A stretch of 64,000 nucleotides of DNA from Blakeslea trispora (Eukaryota; Mucoromycota; Mucoromycetes; Mucorales; Choanephoraceae), in assembly GCA_025331445.1 (NCBI GenBank), contig JAIWNE010000133.1, positions 1-64,000 on the forward strand, in the 5' to 3' direction. A program made the position numbers and the translations under genes. Shown piece after piece: positions 37,100 through 49,694 of the stretch (positions within the stretch are counted from its first letter, which is position 1; every line of letters begins with the position of its first letter). Under the pieces are notes generated by a model. That model searched no databases. It saw only the letters and a program-made list of their open reading frames with translations, and was not told the DNA's origin.

Positions 37100-37928
37100 T
37101 CAAAACGACATGAGTTTATTTGCAATACGTAATGGCATTGGAACCGATGAGATAATTGTAAACATTAGGTTTAGTATTGCAATATAAATATTATTCAGAG
37201 TGAATTCAGAACAAGGACTGTTCTTTGAACAATCAATGCTAACGATAGGTTTGCCTAGGCTAGAAACAGAGCTTGTAATACTCTTGAATTCAACACCCTT
37301 GACACTTGGTGAGCTCTCATTGTCACCATCACATAATTTAAGCTGAGCTATATCGCAATATTGAGTAATGGCAACAATACGATTATCCACATTGTTCAAT
37401 GTCAAGTCACTGAAAGCTACATCAGTGAATAATCCCTTTACCTCCCCTTCATGTTTTGATCCGAGCACCATTCTCGCAGTTTGTACAAGAGCTCTTTAAT
37501 GCATAAATGCTAGAGATAGTATCGGTATATCCACCTTTTTTTTTTTTAGTAGCATCATACCAGGGCTTGTCCATGACCATAGATGATACCCACATTGGCA
37601 CCATCAAAGGCAATGTTCTCGCCCGGCAATAGAAAAGAAGGCATTTTTGGTTGTAGTATTCAGGATGATAAACAGATAGGTTGAGAGTACCATGGAATTG
37701 TACATTGCTGCCTTTCAATCCAGACACAGCAACCATGTCGTCCAAATGATAGACAGCACCCTTGAAAAATACAACGGTACCTCCATCTTTATACTCCTTG
37801 AATGTAGAAGCCATGTTGGTTGATACAATACCACCTGTGCCAACTGTACAGGTAGTGACAGCATTAGATGTATAAGCAAGTGCAGTGATTGTAGCGAGCG
37901 AGAAAGCAATTGAAGAAGTATGTATCAT
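37100..37928 (-). pseudogene. Broken GH28 polygalacturonase gene
   Basis: The start looks intact: ATG at 37928, a signal peptide (SIAFSLATITALAYTSNA), then GGTVVFFKGAVYHLDDM and SGLKGSNVQFHGTL, as in fungal GH28 exo-polygalacturonases. Frames then shift: FFSIAG continues as ENIAFDGANVGIIYGHGQA one frame over, then WYDATKK in another. The protein jumps straight to SSCTNCENGARIKT, which in GH28 lies far downstream, so the catalytic middle (NTD, DD and HG blocks) is missing. A further shift leads to GEVKGLFTDVAFSDLTLNN and a remnant of the C-terminus. At least three frameshifts plus one internal deletion make it non-functional. Active relatives degrade pectin outside the cell. Confidence 0.85.
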
Positions 37929-39293
37929 TCAATCATTGATTAAAAAGAAAGAAGGGATCATGAGCAATTCAAATGACTTGAGTCTCATTCATACTTTTTT
38001 TTGTAATTAATGTTTGTAAATGCGTTAGACACACATGCTTGATATAGTTTCTCTCTCTCTCTTTTTGGTTTATTTTCAACCCTATCTGTGCTTACAATCT
38101 TACTTGATATTCAGCTATTGCTGTGCGCAAAGTGTTTGTATTTCTACATAAATTTTACTTACTTTCTTTCTTTCCATTCAGGGTCTTTCTGAAGATTTTT
38201 TTTTGAAGTTATCAATGGATCGACATGAAAAATCCCATTTTCCATTTATCTGCTGTACTGCATGCAAGGGAAATTAAGATTGATTGTTGCACTTTGAACT
38301 TAAAAGCGCGATTTATTCCTATCGATACCTTTTTACATGGTCGTCATACAGTTGTTACCTGACACGAAACTGTCAAAGAACAATACTTTGTACGTTGAGA
38401 GAGGGTTAATAAGTAAAGTAACAACTTGAACTGAACTTTAGTATGAATTGAAACAAAATTAGCGGATTTGACTTGTCATTTTTAAGGAAACACATCCACA
38501 TTAAAATTCATGAGTAGGCTGCTTCCGATAGACAAAACTTGAGCATAGAGTAACATGTGCTAAATAAAATAGCTTTTCCGATAGCTGGTATACATTATGA
38601 TGCAATGCAAAGAAACTTCTTAGGGCCTTTATCCATATTCTTGAGAAATGCTACTCTTATATTATTTACTTTTAAATGGAGCGGCATTTTAGCGCTTGAA
38701 ATGTCATAAGTTCAAAGGGGTTGATACTCTTATATCAAACCATTCTTAAATCAAGCAACTTACTGTAGATCACAATCTTGGATAAAAGTCCATTGGCAGA
38801 CTCAAAGAAGCTTGCTATCAATGAGCGAAATACATCCTTGATTGTTTTTTTTTATGATAAAATACTCCAAAAAATTGAATGTTTCCTTGCAATTCAAAAG
38901 GTAGCATTGAAAAACTACATTTTTTTTTTAAAAAACTCTATGATGAAAAGCCCTAGATTATTTTTTTAAAAGACAACCCATAGTTACACAGACTAAATTT
39001 CCATTTTGAGGGATAGATTGATGTAACTTGTTGTTAGCTATCATTCATTAGCTATACAACAACAAAGAAAGCAAACACGCTTATATCAGTCAATCGGATA
39101 ACAAAAAATAAAATACATGAAAGAGTCCATGTTAACCTAGGCTTTCTTATATGTATCATCTACTAAAGATGTATTAAAAAAATTTTCTTCTTTTTTTTTT
39201 TTTAACTGATGGAGATCAACGATCATTTAAAGTGGGCTTAAAATGATGATAATTTTTTCTTTTTCTTTCTTTCTTTCTTGACACTTTATCGTC
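37929..39293. other. Intergenic
   Basis: No gene supported; AT-rich with CT tracts. The right end is the promoter and T-rich leader of the transporter gene. Confidence 0.55.
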
Positions 39294-40547
39294 ATGACAA
39301 CCTTATTACCAACACAACTCAATGAGCCCTCACAACGAAAGTTCTTTAACAACATCAAACTATCAAAAAGCGAGAAAAGCCAACAAAAAGATGACACAGC
39401 GGCGATGTTTAGTCATCTAAACTCATCTGTTCAGTCTGCTTTTTCGAATACTCAAAGTCACTTCTCATTATCAGACAATTCGAAATTTCTTATTTGCTGC
39501 TTTATGTGGTATCTCAGTTCATCGTTCTCGAGCAACACAGGCAAACAAATCATGAATGTGTTTAGATATCCAGTCACCTTGACTTTTGTTCAGTTCTTTT
39601 TTGTTGCATGCTGGTGTGCTATCATGGAACAGACGATCGGTAGGTCAACAGGCATTAAAAGACCAAGCAAAGCCATTTTTCAGACCATTGCACCATTGTC
39701 ACTGTTTATGATTGTTGGGCATATCTTTTCAAGTGTATCCATCAGTCGTATTCCTGTGAGTTTAGTGCATACCATCAAGGTAAGAAGAAGAATAGTATAT
39801 CATTGGACTATGAGCTCTCAACTCTTTTTTTCTTTCTTTCTTGATTTCGATATAAAGGCATTGGCACCTTTATTTACAGTATTGTTTTATCGATTTATCT
39901 TTCAAGTACAATATTCATCAAAAGTTTACACTGCATTGATACCCTTGACTTTTGGTGTGATTCTTGCTTGTAGTTTTACTCTATCAGATAACATTATTGG
40001 CTTATCTTGTGCCTTGATCTCTTGTTTGATTTTTGTCTTACAGAATATCTTTAGCAAGAAATTACTATTCAAGGAATCCAAAATGGGTGTCAACAACCCA
40101 AACAAGCTAGACAAAATGAACATGATGTTCTATTCATCCACTATTGCCTTTTGTCTCATGTTTCCATTGTGGCTCTATTCTGATGGGTCACAACTCATAC
40201 TGAATGAAGTCAAGCTAGTGGATGTCAGTAAGGCCCGTTTGATGGGCTACTTTTTGTTAAATGGCACTACTCACTTTGCACAGAGTTGGTTTGCATTTAC
40301 CACATTGGCCATGTCTTCACCAGTGACCTATTCGATTGCCTCCTTAGTCAAGCGTATCTTTGTGATTGTCATGAGCATTGTATGGTTTGGACAGCAAGTC
40401 AGCTTGATTCAGAGTATAGGTATTGTGTTGACATTTGTTGGACTTTGGATGTATCAACAAGCAAAACGAGAAGTGGATCAAGGAGAACTGAAAGCTTGTG
40501 AAAAGCCAATGGAAATGTTGCCCACATCACATACCAAACATATATAG
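39294..40547 (+). CDS. TPT-family transporter, SLY41-like
   Basis: Exons 39294-39779 and 39858-40547 give 391 aa. The intron (GTAAGA to AAAG) is 78 nt and has no stop in frame, so the unspliced frame also stays open; splicing restores HTIKALAPLFTVL, the conserved TPT motif. About ten hydrophobic segments follow a polar N-terminus of ~70 residues. Family marks include CFMWYLSSSFSSNTGKQIMN, HIFSSVSISRIPVSLVHTIK, and SSPVTYSIASLVKRIFVIV near the end. This is the drug/metabolite superfamily group of triose-phosphate and nucleotide-sugar translocators; SLY41 and relatives sit in the ER/Golgi. The substrate cannot be predicted. Confidence 0.9.
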   Translation: MTTLLPTQLNEPSQRKFFNNIKLSKSEKSQQKDDTAAMFSHLNSSVQSAFSNTQSHFSLSDNSKFLICCFMWYLSSSFSSNTGKQIMNVFRYPVTLTFVQFFFVACWCAIMEQTIGRSTGIKRPSKAIFQTIAPLSLFMIVGHIFSSVSISRIPVSLVHTIKVRRRIVYHWTMSSQLFFSFFLDFDIKALAPLFTVLFYRFIFQVQYSSKVYTALIPLTFGVILACSFTLSDNIIGLSCALISCLIFVLQNIFSKKLLFKESKMGVNNPNKLDKMNMMFYSSTIAFCLMFPLWLYSDGSQLILNEVKLVDVSKARLMGYFLLNGTTHFAQSWFAFTTLAMSSPVTYSIASLVKRIFVIVMSIVWFGQQVSLIQSIGIVLTFVGLWMYQQAKREVDQGELKACEKPMEMLPTSHTKHI

Positions 40548-41251
40548 ATTGAGCAAAAGAATAAAACAAAAAAAAGAAACAAGAAAAGGTGTCTTTTTAA
40601 TCGCTAGATGATTCTCTGTATTCACACGTTCCTCTTACTACCCTGCCATCATCACTCGTGAGGGGAAGGGGGGCAGCAATAAAGAGAGAGAGGATGACTC
40701 ACATTTATCTTTTTTTTCGAGAATGAACTTCAACACTAGAACACAGCAGCATTTTATATAGAAAATAAGTGAATGTAATTTTTTTGACAACAATCCTTAT
40801 CATGCTTTGTAAGATTTATTATCACTTTTTTTTTCTATTATCACTCTGATCAACTGAAATCAAAATGGGTCTCTTTGTCCTAAAAGGGAATTTCAAACAC
40901 GAGAAAACGAAAAAGAAAGAAAGAAAAAAAGCAACAAGTAAGAAAAAAAAAAGACACTGGTTTTCTTGTTCAAGTGAATTCCAATGTCTTGTTTACTTGT
41001 AAGCCTTGTTTTATCATTGAACAATTGACTGCTAGAACAACATCAAACTCATCTCATTTATTTTTCTTTCCAAACTGACGAGAGAAAGAGACAATAGGCT
41101 TGTTGCACAAATAAACTCTTTTTATATACTGAAAACGAGTGATTCTTTTTTTTTTCTTTTTCTCTCTCTCTCTTTCTTTCTTTTCTTGTTCTCAGCCTTT
41201 TTTTTTTCTGTTTCTACTCAAGTACTACGCGAAGCAAGAAATAAAAGAAAA
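40548..41251. other. Intergenic between transporter and WHI2-like genes
   Basis: About 700 bases with no gene. It holds the transporter 3' end and the WHI2-like promoter, including a long CT microsatellite at about 41145-41190 just before the start. Confidence 0.6.
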
Positions 41252-42244
41252 ATGTCTTCTGAGTCACCTATTATGCAGGTGCCAGAACCAGAGGAAACTT
41301 ACGACAACGAAGACCTGATCTACCAACAGCATGAGCAACACCAAGATGACCTGGACGAGTTTGACAGCCATGATACAATTCCTCAAAAGCTAAAACTTGA
41401 CCTTAGAGGCACCCGTATGGAACTTCACCGAGACACCTTGGTGAATCTACCGGAAAGTTTGCTGATAGCCATGTTTCCTAATGGACTTGTGTTAGCTCGA
41501 CCCAACGAAGAATTCGACGACGATGATGACGATGACGACGACGACGGCCACTCGGTGGGTATGGATGAACAGGTCAATATTGTCGACTTTGATCCTGCTT
41601 GCCTTGATTATGTCTTGCAGTTCTATACACATGCAGCTCAAGTGCGTGACCAAAACCAACAGAACCCTGAATTACAACATCTCTTGGCTGCCTCTGCTGC
41701 TTCTTCGCCTGTATACTATACACTACTGACAAAACAACCCATCATTGTGTTGCGTGAAGAACTCGAATACTTTTGTTTACCTACCCAAAAGAATCAAAAT
41801 GCCAAACATCTCAAGTTAGCCTCTGGAAAATACCTCAAGAAACATGATCTTATTTTTGATGCCCTTCAGAAAAACATTTCACGAGAAAACAACGTTGCTG
41901 AGCAACATCTGATCGACATGTTATGTGACGCTGGTTTTCAACGAGACGATCATTGGGGATACCGTGAGATTGAACCTATGCGAACAACCATCGTGAGTAT
42001 GGCTCTTGTTTTGCTAAAGACAATTGGGCCTGATAATCATATGGCTACTGCACAAAAACTCTTTTTGTTTTGGAGAAAACCTGCTGTAAGTGATTGCAAA
42101 TGTATCATGTATGGGATAGATTTGATTTATTTATTTCTTGAATAGAGGAAATGTTGGTGGGATGGTGATTCTGTAGAGATGGAAGGTCAATCGATTCGTT
42201 TATGGGCAAGAAGAACCTGGACATTAGAATTAGCTCTCGTTTAA
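41252..42244 (+). CDS. WHI2: WHI2-like BTB-domain stress regulator
   Basis: Exons 41252-42085 and 42146-42244 give 310 aa. The signature LDLRGTRMELHRDTLVNLPE then SLLIAMFPNG is the start of the BTB fold typical of WHI2-like proteins. An Asp run (DDDDDDDDDD) sits in a loop, and the fold resumes at VNIVDFDPACLDYVLQFYTH. A C-terminal part (LKLASGKYLKKHDLIFDAL, HLIDMLCDAGFQRDDHWGYR) is shared with fungal relatives. Yeast WHI2 works with PSR phosphatases in the general stress response and restrains TORC1 when amino acids are low. I chose the ATG at 41252; the frame is open upstream but CT-microsatellite-encoded. Confidence 0.85.
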
Positions 42245-42423
42245 TTCATCAATTCTCACTTATTATTATTATTATACCAACCAACTGTTGTATCAAGATT
42301 TGCTTTTACTTTTTGACTCTTTTTATTATTATTAAATTTTGTAAACCCAAAACTTTTTTAAAGCGAAAAAAAAATGGATAGTCAATCAAGACTTTTTGTG
42401 GATGATACTGAAAGAAGTTTTAT

Positions 42424-44538
42424 TCAACAAGTAATTACATGTGATTCTTTCTCATTTTCAGTGCTTTCATTCACTACTGTTTCAACTTCATCATCCTCAT
42501 CATCATCACTGTATTCTTCATAGTATATCTTGGTCACTCGGTTGCTTACTTTGTTGCTTGGATGAATGGGCAAAGAAGACCCTCTTTTTGTCATGGCAGG
42601 AAGGCTAGAGTCTAGATAATGGCTGGCAATCATGTAAGAAAAAGCAATATGTTCTGACGTGTCATTGGGGATCGAATAAAGAGGCTCATTAGGTAAGACG
42701 TGGGTATCGAGAGTACTGGCTCTTTTCTTTGCCAAGGGAGCTGGAATGGTTGTGCTCTTGCTGACCTGTGGACTTGCTACAGACTGCTTCGAAAGGAATG
42801 GGGAAAGCAGAGGAGATTCAACGGGTAAATGAGGAGAGAATATATTAGATGCAGATGCACTTCTAGTAGGTACGGGTGTGGGAAATGAGGCATCAGGCTG
42901 CGGCTGGGTATGATTTAAGGTTTCTTTCTTGGTGCGAGTGCGCCTAGGAGGAGGAGGTAGCCCTGGAAATGTATTGTGAGCTGATGGTATTGGATGAGGC
43001 GCTGTGATGGCTGGAAAGGTAGCCACACTTGTCAACTGACGTCCTGCGTTGTATGTCTCATCCAATAGTTTATTGCTCATCTCTGATCTCATGTGCTGTT
43101 CACGTAATGGAGGTACTTGGTTGACTGCATACAAGCCTAGGGGTGAGCTAGGATACTGCTGGTCTTTCGATTCACTGGCTTTGCTTGAAAGAGAGCCTGA
43201 TCTTTTTCTCAACAGACCCTGAGCTGACTTAAACCTCCTTAGACCTCGCTCACTTTTACTAGAGACAGAAGAAGTAGGCACTGCTTCGCCCTTGGGCTCA
43301 TTCTGTTGAGGATGAAGTGAATCCGATCGGCTCATGAACAAGTCTGCTATTTCAACAGCCAAAGGTCGTTTATGAGGTCCTCTCTCAAACACATGACGAT
43401 AGGATGTATCGTCCGGAATACCAGAATAAGAGACAGTGGAGATGCTGATGGGCATCTTGACACGCACCTCTTCTTGATGTTGACCAAAGTTGAATGTGAT
43501 TTCAAGTTGGTGGGCTATGGTGATGAGTGGAGATTCTATGGTACAGAGCGGACTTTTGTCCAGTTGATGTTTCAAGATCAAAGGAACAGAATCAAAGCTA
43601 TCGTTTAGATCAATGGTGTTTACTATGACAGGTCTGATTCGCTTGAAAAACCTGGATAGATCCACTTCAAGGTGTCTGTTGGATCTATTGGATCGCATCT
43701 GCACTACTGTACTATTCTTTTTACTGGACATGGTCACCATTTCTATTTCTGATTTGGATAAATGACGACACCTAATCATAAACATATGAGTCAAAGCATA
43801 GGCACATAAAATTAAGCTACATTACTTGTAGATTTCGACTTGAATCAGCTGTGTATTGATAAACTTGACCGGCACTTTATCAATACTTTTAAACATGAGG
43901 CTGATTGGTATATATCCTTGATCGAGACAGACTATCTTTGGTAACTCCAGCTCAAACAAGAACTTTTTTTGAACAACATGTTCATATCTTCGGGAAGATA
44001 TACGCAAGGCAGTTTCTCTTGAGGGTAATAAATGGCGATGTATGATGATGGTCTGACTGATGACGATGACTTTGTTGTAGCCGATGGTCATCTTGAGTTC
44101 AACTCGGTATCGGATGAAGCCTTCTTTGCTTGTGAAGCTTCTGGGATAAATATCGGGAATCTCAAGTTCCCATGGTATCAAGTGTACACCTGCATCCAGT
44201 GACATTGCCTTTGAGAGTATTTTTGCCTTTAATTTAGGCAGAATGGGTGTCAATAAATCTTGCTGTGGATGGTATTGCTGTTGTTGTTGATAGGTATGGA
44301 ATTGATTGTTGGGTGCTTTTGTGAATTGATTGACACCTGATTCACCCTTAAATTTGACCGTGATGGATTTGACCTTGATGGTCTTTGCTAAAGTAAGTCG
44401 AATGTGTCCTTTTAAGAGCTGGCTATGGTCAATCATATCGTTGTCGAGTGTTTCTTTTGTCGGGATTCTGACAGGACCCAGAAAACTTAAATGTCTTTTG
44501 AAAGGCTCAACATCAACAGATAATATACCATCTTTCAT
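42424..44538 (-). CDS. Arrestin-like protein
   Basis: Exons 43826-44538 and 42424-43771 give 686 aa starting at MKDGILSVDVEPFKRH. An upstream in-frame ATG at 44643 would add 35 residues of almost pure hydrophobic sequence that ends at a good acceptor (TTCTATAG); I read that as an intron or leader. The N-terminal arrestin half has GHIRLTLAKTIKVKSITVKF, VHLIPWELEIPDIYPRS and EGFIRYRVELKMTIGY. The C-terminal half runs to VRVKMPISISTVSYSG. A long disordered tail has proline-basic motifs (LPPPPRRTRTKKE). Alpha-arrestins link ubiquitin ligases to cargo such as permeases; I see no clear PPxY, so the ligase link is uncertain. Confidence 0.8.
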
Positions 44539-44643
44539 TATAGTCACTATAGAATTTGAAAAAAAAAGGAGGAAGGAAATAAACAAAATAACAATAATTA
44601 AGAGACTTAACAATAAAAAGCTTTTTTTTTCTAACTTGTTCAT

Positions 44644-45530
44644 GTTGTTACACCACTTGTGTTACCCTATTTTGTCTATTATTCTTACTTGCTCCTTGAC
44701 CTTACAATTTAAAATGAATTATATCTAACGAATTTTTTTTTTTTACTAAACTCAGAATTGATCGGGTGGATGCAAAAACAAATAAGCTTATATGAAAAAT
44801 AAACATGTGTGATCAAAATGACTCCGAAAAGAGTAAAAACCCCAATTTTCTTATTATTAAAAAAGAAAGACACCCTCTATTGACTCAATACTTTAAAAAA
44901 ATAGATACATAAAGATGGTGGAAAAAAGAGAGAAAGAGAGACAATCGCTGAATTCTATAGAAACTAAACAAGCGCTTACTATATAAATCCTCTAATAAAA
45001 CAACTCATGCTACAAGTCTGAGTATAATCGATTTTCTCAGCCTATCCTCAATAAAGGCAATCAAAAGCAGATAAAAAATCAAAAAAATAAAGCTCCAAGA
45101 TCTCATTCCCCGAAAAATTGAAATGCTGTTTTGGTTCTTAAAGAAGCGCCGCTTCAAGCTTTGTGTCTCTTGAAGATCTTTTATTAAGCCATATGTACTC
45201 GATAGAATGACTTTAGTAAAAAAAAAAAACCGTATAAATTCTTAATTAAAATAAATTTATATATATAATTTTTATAAAGTCTATACTTGTGGTTTGCAAT
45301 CATGTTTCTGAACAAGTGAAAGCCAAAGGAATATGATGCAACTAGTGTCTATTGCCTTTAGGTTGTTTGAGATCCTAGTCGCAAGCTTGTTACAGATATA
45401 GCTACCGATTCCAAAAAGAATCATGTGAATGGTACTTCTTTATTCCTTGACAGTCTTGCAGCACTAAGCGATATCAACACCTGAAAGACAATATAAGGCT
45501 ACTGAATGGACTGACTAGAAACATAAGAGA

Positions 45531-45583
<53 letters not shown>

Positions 45584-47772
45584 AATTCAGTGACACTTAG
45601 TATAGCTTGTTGTTCTGAAATTATCCTACAATAGTAGCACTGATATTATTGTTTTGCTTTACTTTACTCTAAACTTTTCCCTCCACCCATACCTAATATT
45701 TATCAAGCATAAACTAGCTCTCAACTCATAATGTTCTCAATCTACAAGCGTAACCTAGAACCACTGCTCCTGAGAGGCAATATTCTGGTTGTTTCCTTTG
45801 TCATAGTATTAGTGCTATTTTTCTTATTGTCCATATTGAGTATCAGTTAATCTATTTTGTACCTTTTTGCTTGTTTCAAGATGTCATTGGTCATCATTGG
45901 ATAACAAAGTGTTTGTTTGAGGTAAGCACACTCTTTGCTTACTTGACTGTATGTTTGATGTTGTTGATTCTATAATAATAGAAGTCAGTGAAATGTATCA
46001 TTTTGCCTAAATTAATTGAAATCTGATACAAAAAAGAAGAACTTTAAATGCCTATATTCAAGTCTTTGGTCTGTTTCTTTATACCAAGAAGTGCCTACAT
46101 AGAAAAAAAAGAAATACACAGTTTCAACATTAGATGGTGAAGATTGAATACACATAGAAGAAGGGGATACGAGTTCTATTTCCTATTGTTGTTCAACTCA
46201 TTTAATGCACCCAAGTGATGTCAATGAAACACATTCGTTATTAAACTCTTTTTGGGCGAAGGAAACCAGTAACTTGTCTTTCACAGTTCATTAAGGAATT
46301 GAAATGAGTGTTGCACAACATGTTAACAATAGTATTAATCATTCATTCATATATTACCATTGGTCACTCCATTCTTACATTTTTAAACTGTTGTTTTTCT
46401 TTTAAAAGTGACAGTAGCTTCATTATGTTTCTAATAGCTATTTTTCTTTTGAATTCTCAAAAAAAAACAGGCACAATGGTTCGATCAAGCATGAAGATCA
46501 AATCGATGTTACATCATCTATCAATTCTTTTTAGTTGAAACATAAAGACTATAATCACTACATTGTTTTGACTGAGGATGATCTTATTACTATTCTGTCC
46601 CCCCTCTTCACTTTACCGCCACCATTACTTCTTCTCCACAATTATTTTCTAGTTACAATCGTCTTTTCATGCCCTCACAAATTACTTGTCTGCATTGACT
46701 CCTATAAAGCTTTGAAGAGAGAGGTGTGAGTGTGTGTATAAAATCCATAAGAAATAAGCTATTTACTAACTGCTGATTTCAAGTTCATAATGCACCTTCT
46801 CTCTGTGTTAGTCGATGATGAAGTCAGTTCCCCCCTTCATCTCTCCCTCTCTGCTATAGATCAGAGAGAGACATGTATGCGCGTTGGAGTACTAAAAATT
46901 CATGTACATTTGTTCGAACATTTAGTTGCCTTTTTATCATCATATGGCTATTACTTCCTGTCTGATCCACATCGTAATTTTTCAATCTTTCATTCAGATG
47001 TCATTCTTGGTTTAAATCTCAAAACAAACCGAGACACTCAGTGGTCCACCAATGATATGTATTCTCCGTTTCTTCCCCTCTCTTTTTTTTTTATTTTTGT
47101 CAAGTGCCCTGAAAATCACAAATGCGTTTTCATTTTTTAAATCAGAGAATCTCATGGTAATGAACAATAATGCCTTTGTGACTCTTAAGACGAGTAAAGG
47201 AAAGAGCGTATTTTCAAAGGTGCTTCTGATAATCCAATCTGCTATTTCACTTTGAGAAAGTCATCATTTGCTAACATTTCTTAACTGAGCAAAATAATTT
47301 CTTTTGAAGCAAGCTTAAAACGAAACGAAATGAAATAGAATTAAAATGCGCCTTCCCCCCCCCCTTCTCCTTAAATACGCACGAGAGAAATCAAGCGGAG
47401 TAGGGCCCTGAACTAGAATTCTCTCTAGTTAAAAAAAAACACTATTTCTTCTTTTGTATGTGTACCAAAAAAGAGAAAAAGAAAAAGGCCACTACTTACT
47501 AATGTATCAAACAATTCAATTTGGTCAAGACAGCATGAACATTTTTGTTCAATAGTTTTTCTTATAAACAGTAACTTGACTCCTATTCGATCGTATAGTT
47601 TTTAGAGCTCAGTTGACTTTTAAGAAGAAAAAGCACATGAAAGTTTAGCCAATCAAAGTACACAGAAATTATAAGCGTGCCAAAACAAAAAAGTTTGACA
47701 AGAGTTTTTTTTTAAAGGCTTTTTTTAATATTTCTCTTTCTTTTTTATCAATATTTAAAAAAAGAAAAAGCA
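44644..47772. other. Gene-poor stretch
   Basis: No gene supported over 3 kb. It contains a (GA)n run at about 45536-45579 and CT tracts. A 116-aa ATG-started frame at 46790-47140 has skewed composition and no relatives I know. Confidence 0.55.
45536..45579. repeat. (AG)n microsatellite
   Basis: About 22 uninterrupted AG units in non-coding DNA. Confidence 0.95.
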
Positions 47773-49694
47773 ATGGCTGCCAACATCGATCCTAATTCTG
47801 CCGTCTATGCTACTGATGAATATGGTAGACCTTTCATCATTGTAAGAGAAGGCCAGCAAAAGTCAAGATTAAGTGGTCTTGCTGCTATTCGTGTAAGTTT
47901 TTATTAAAAAAGAAAACCCCAGATGAGATGAGATGAGATGAGATGCTGATCCCCTTTTTTCTTTTAGTCTCACATCCTTGCTGCCAAGACAGTCACCAAC
48001 ATCATCAAGACCTCTCTTGGTCCTCGAGGTAAGATGACAGCTCAAAAATAACGCGTTATTTCTCTTTTGTACTAAAATGATACTTGTTAAAAAAGGTCTC
48101 GATAAAATCTTAATTTCTCCTGATGGTGATATTACAGTCACAAACGACGGTGCTACTATTCTTGATCAAATGGCTGTTGAGCATCAAATTGCTAAGCTCT
48201 TGGTTCAATTGTCTCAAAGTCAAGATCAGGAAATTGGTGATGGTACTACTGGTGTTGTTGGTAATAAAGAAAAATTAGTTGTCATGGGGATATACTCTCG
48301 AACTTAACTCTCTTTTCGTTAGTACTTGCTGGTGCTTTGTTGGAACAATGTGAACAACTCTTGGATCGTGGTATTCATCCTATTCGTATTGCAGATGGTT
48401 TTGAACGCGCTTGTGCTGTTGCCGTAAAGCATTTAGATGAAATCTCAGATACCATTGAATTTGACAGAACCAATGTAGCCAATTTAAAAAAGACAGCCAT
48501 GACCAGTCTTGGCAGTAAAATGTAAGTGAATAACTCCCCCCTTTTTTTCTTTTTTTTTTTCTCTCCTAGAAAACAAGTGTGTTCTGACAATATGAGTATA
48601 GTGTCTCTAAACACCATGAAAAATATGCTGATATTGCTGTGGATGCTGTCTTGAGTGTGGCTGATTTAGAGCGTAAGGATGTTGATTTTGAGCTGATCAA
48701 GGTAGATGGTAAAGTAGGTGGTTCTTTGGAAGATACCATCTTGGTCCAAGGTGTGGTGGTTGACAAGGACATGTCTCACCCTCAAATGCCTCGTGAAGTC
48801 AAGGATGCCAAGATTGCCATCTTGACCTGTGCATTTGAACCCCCTAGACCCAAGACAAAGCATAAGCTCGATATCACATCTGTAGAAGAATATGAAAAGT
48901 TAAAAGCCTATGAAAAGGAGAAATTCCACCAGATGATCCAACAGGTCAAGGACTCTGGTGCTAACCTGGTTATCTGTCAATGGGGTTTCGATGATGAAGC
49001 CAACCATTTGCTCTTGCAGAACCAATTGCCTGCTGTCCGATGGGTTGGTGGTCCCGAGATTGAGTTGATCGCCATTGCCACCAATGGTCGTATCGTACCT
49101 CGTTTTGAAGACCTGTCCTCTGAGAAGTTGGGTCAAGCTGGTGTTGTACGTGAATTGACTTTCGGTACCACCAAGGACCGTATGTTGGTAATTGAAGAGT
49201 GTGCCAACAGTCGTGCTGTCACTGTCTTTGTGCGTGGTGGTAACAAGATGATTATTGATGAAGCCAAGCGTTCTCTCCACGATGCCATGTGTGCTGTGCG
49301 CAACTTGGTCCGTGATAACCGTGTTGTCTATGGTGGTGGTGCTGCTGAAATCAGTTGTTCCCTTGCTGTTGCCAAGGTGGCTGATGAGATCTCTTCTATT
49401 GAACAGTATGCTATGCGTGCCTTTGCTGATGCCTTGGATGCCACTCCTCTTGCCCTTGCTGAAAACTCTGGTCTGTCTCCTATCGAAACTTTGGCTGAAG
49501 TCAAGGCTGAACAAGCTACCACAGGTAACTCTCGATTGGGTATTGATTGTCTCTATAAGGGTTCAAATGATATGAAGGAACAACATGTCTATGATCCTTT
49601 GATCTCAAAACGCCAACAATATCTCTTAGCTACACAACTTGTAAAGATGATTCTTAAGATTGATGATGTGATTACCACTTATGAAACTCAATAA
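47773..49694 (+). CDS. CCT5: Chaperonin CCT epsilon subunit
   Basis: Five exons: 47773-47892, 47968-48028, 48096-48260, 48323-48521 and 48602-49694, giving 545 aa. Family marks: [48 protein letters not shown], the [10 protein letters not shown] start of helix, and [20 protein letters not shown], followed by [18 protein letters not shown], which is specific to epsilon. The C-terminal half has [20 protein letters not shown] and the nucleotide-binding GGGAAEI. It is one of eight subunits of the cytosolic TRiC/CCT ring that folds actin and tubulin with ATP. Exon 5 is long and its codons are strongly biased, as expected for a highly expressed gene. Intron 1 contains a GATGA repeat. Confidence 0.97.
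47922..47945. repeat. GATGA microsatellite in CCT5 intron 1
   Basis: Nearly five units of GATGA lie within the first intron of CCT5. Non-coding. Confidence 0.85.

Noticed and set aside
45536..45579. GA repeat considered as a CRISPR-like or regulatory array
   Set aside because: Simple dinucleotide microsatellite without spacers; eukaryotic sequence.
46790..47140. ATG-started 116-aa open stretch
   Set aside because: Skewed composition (His/Phe/Leu with a poly-F segment from a T tract), no splice context and no resemblance to any family. Judged chance in AT-rich DNA.
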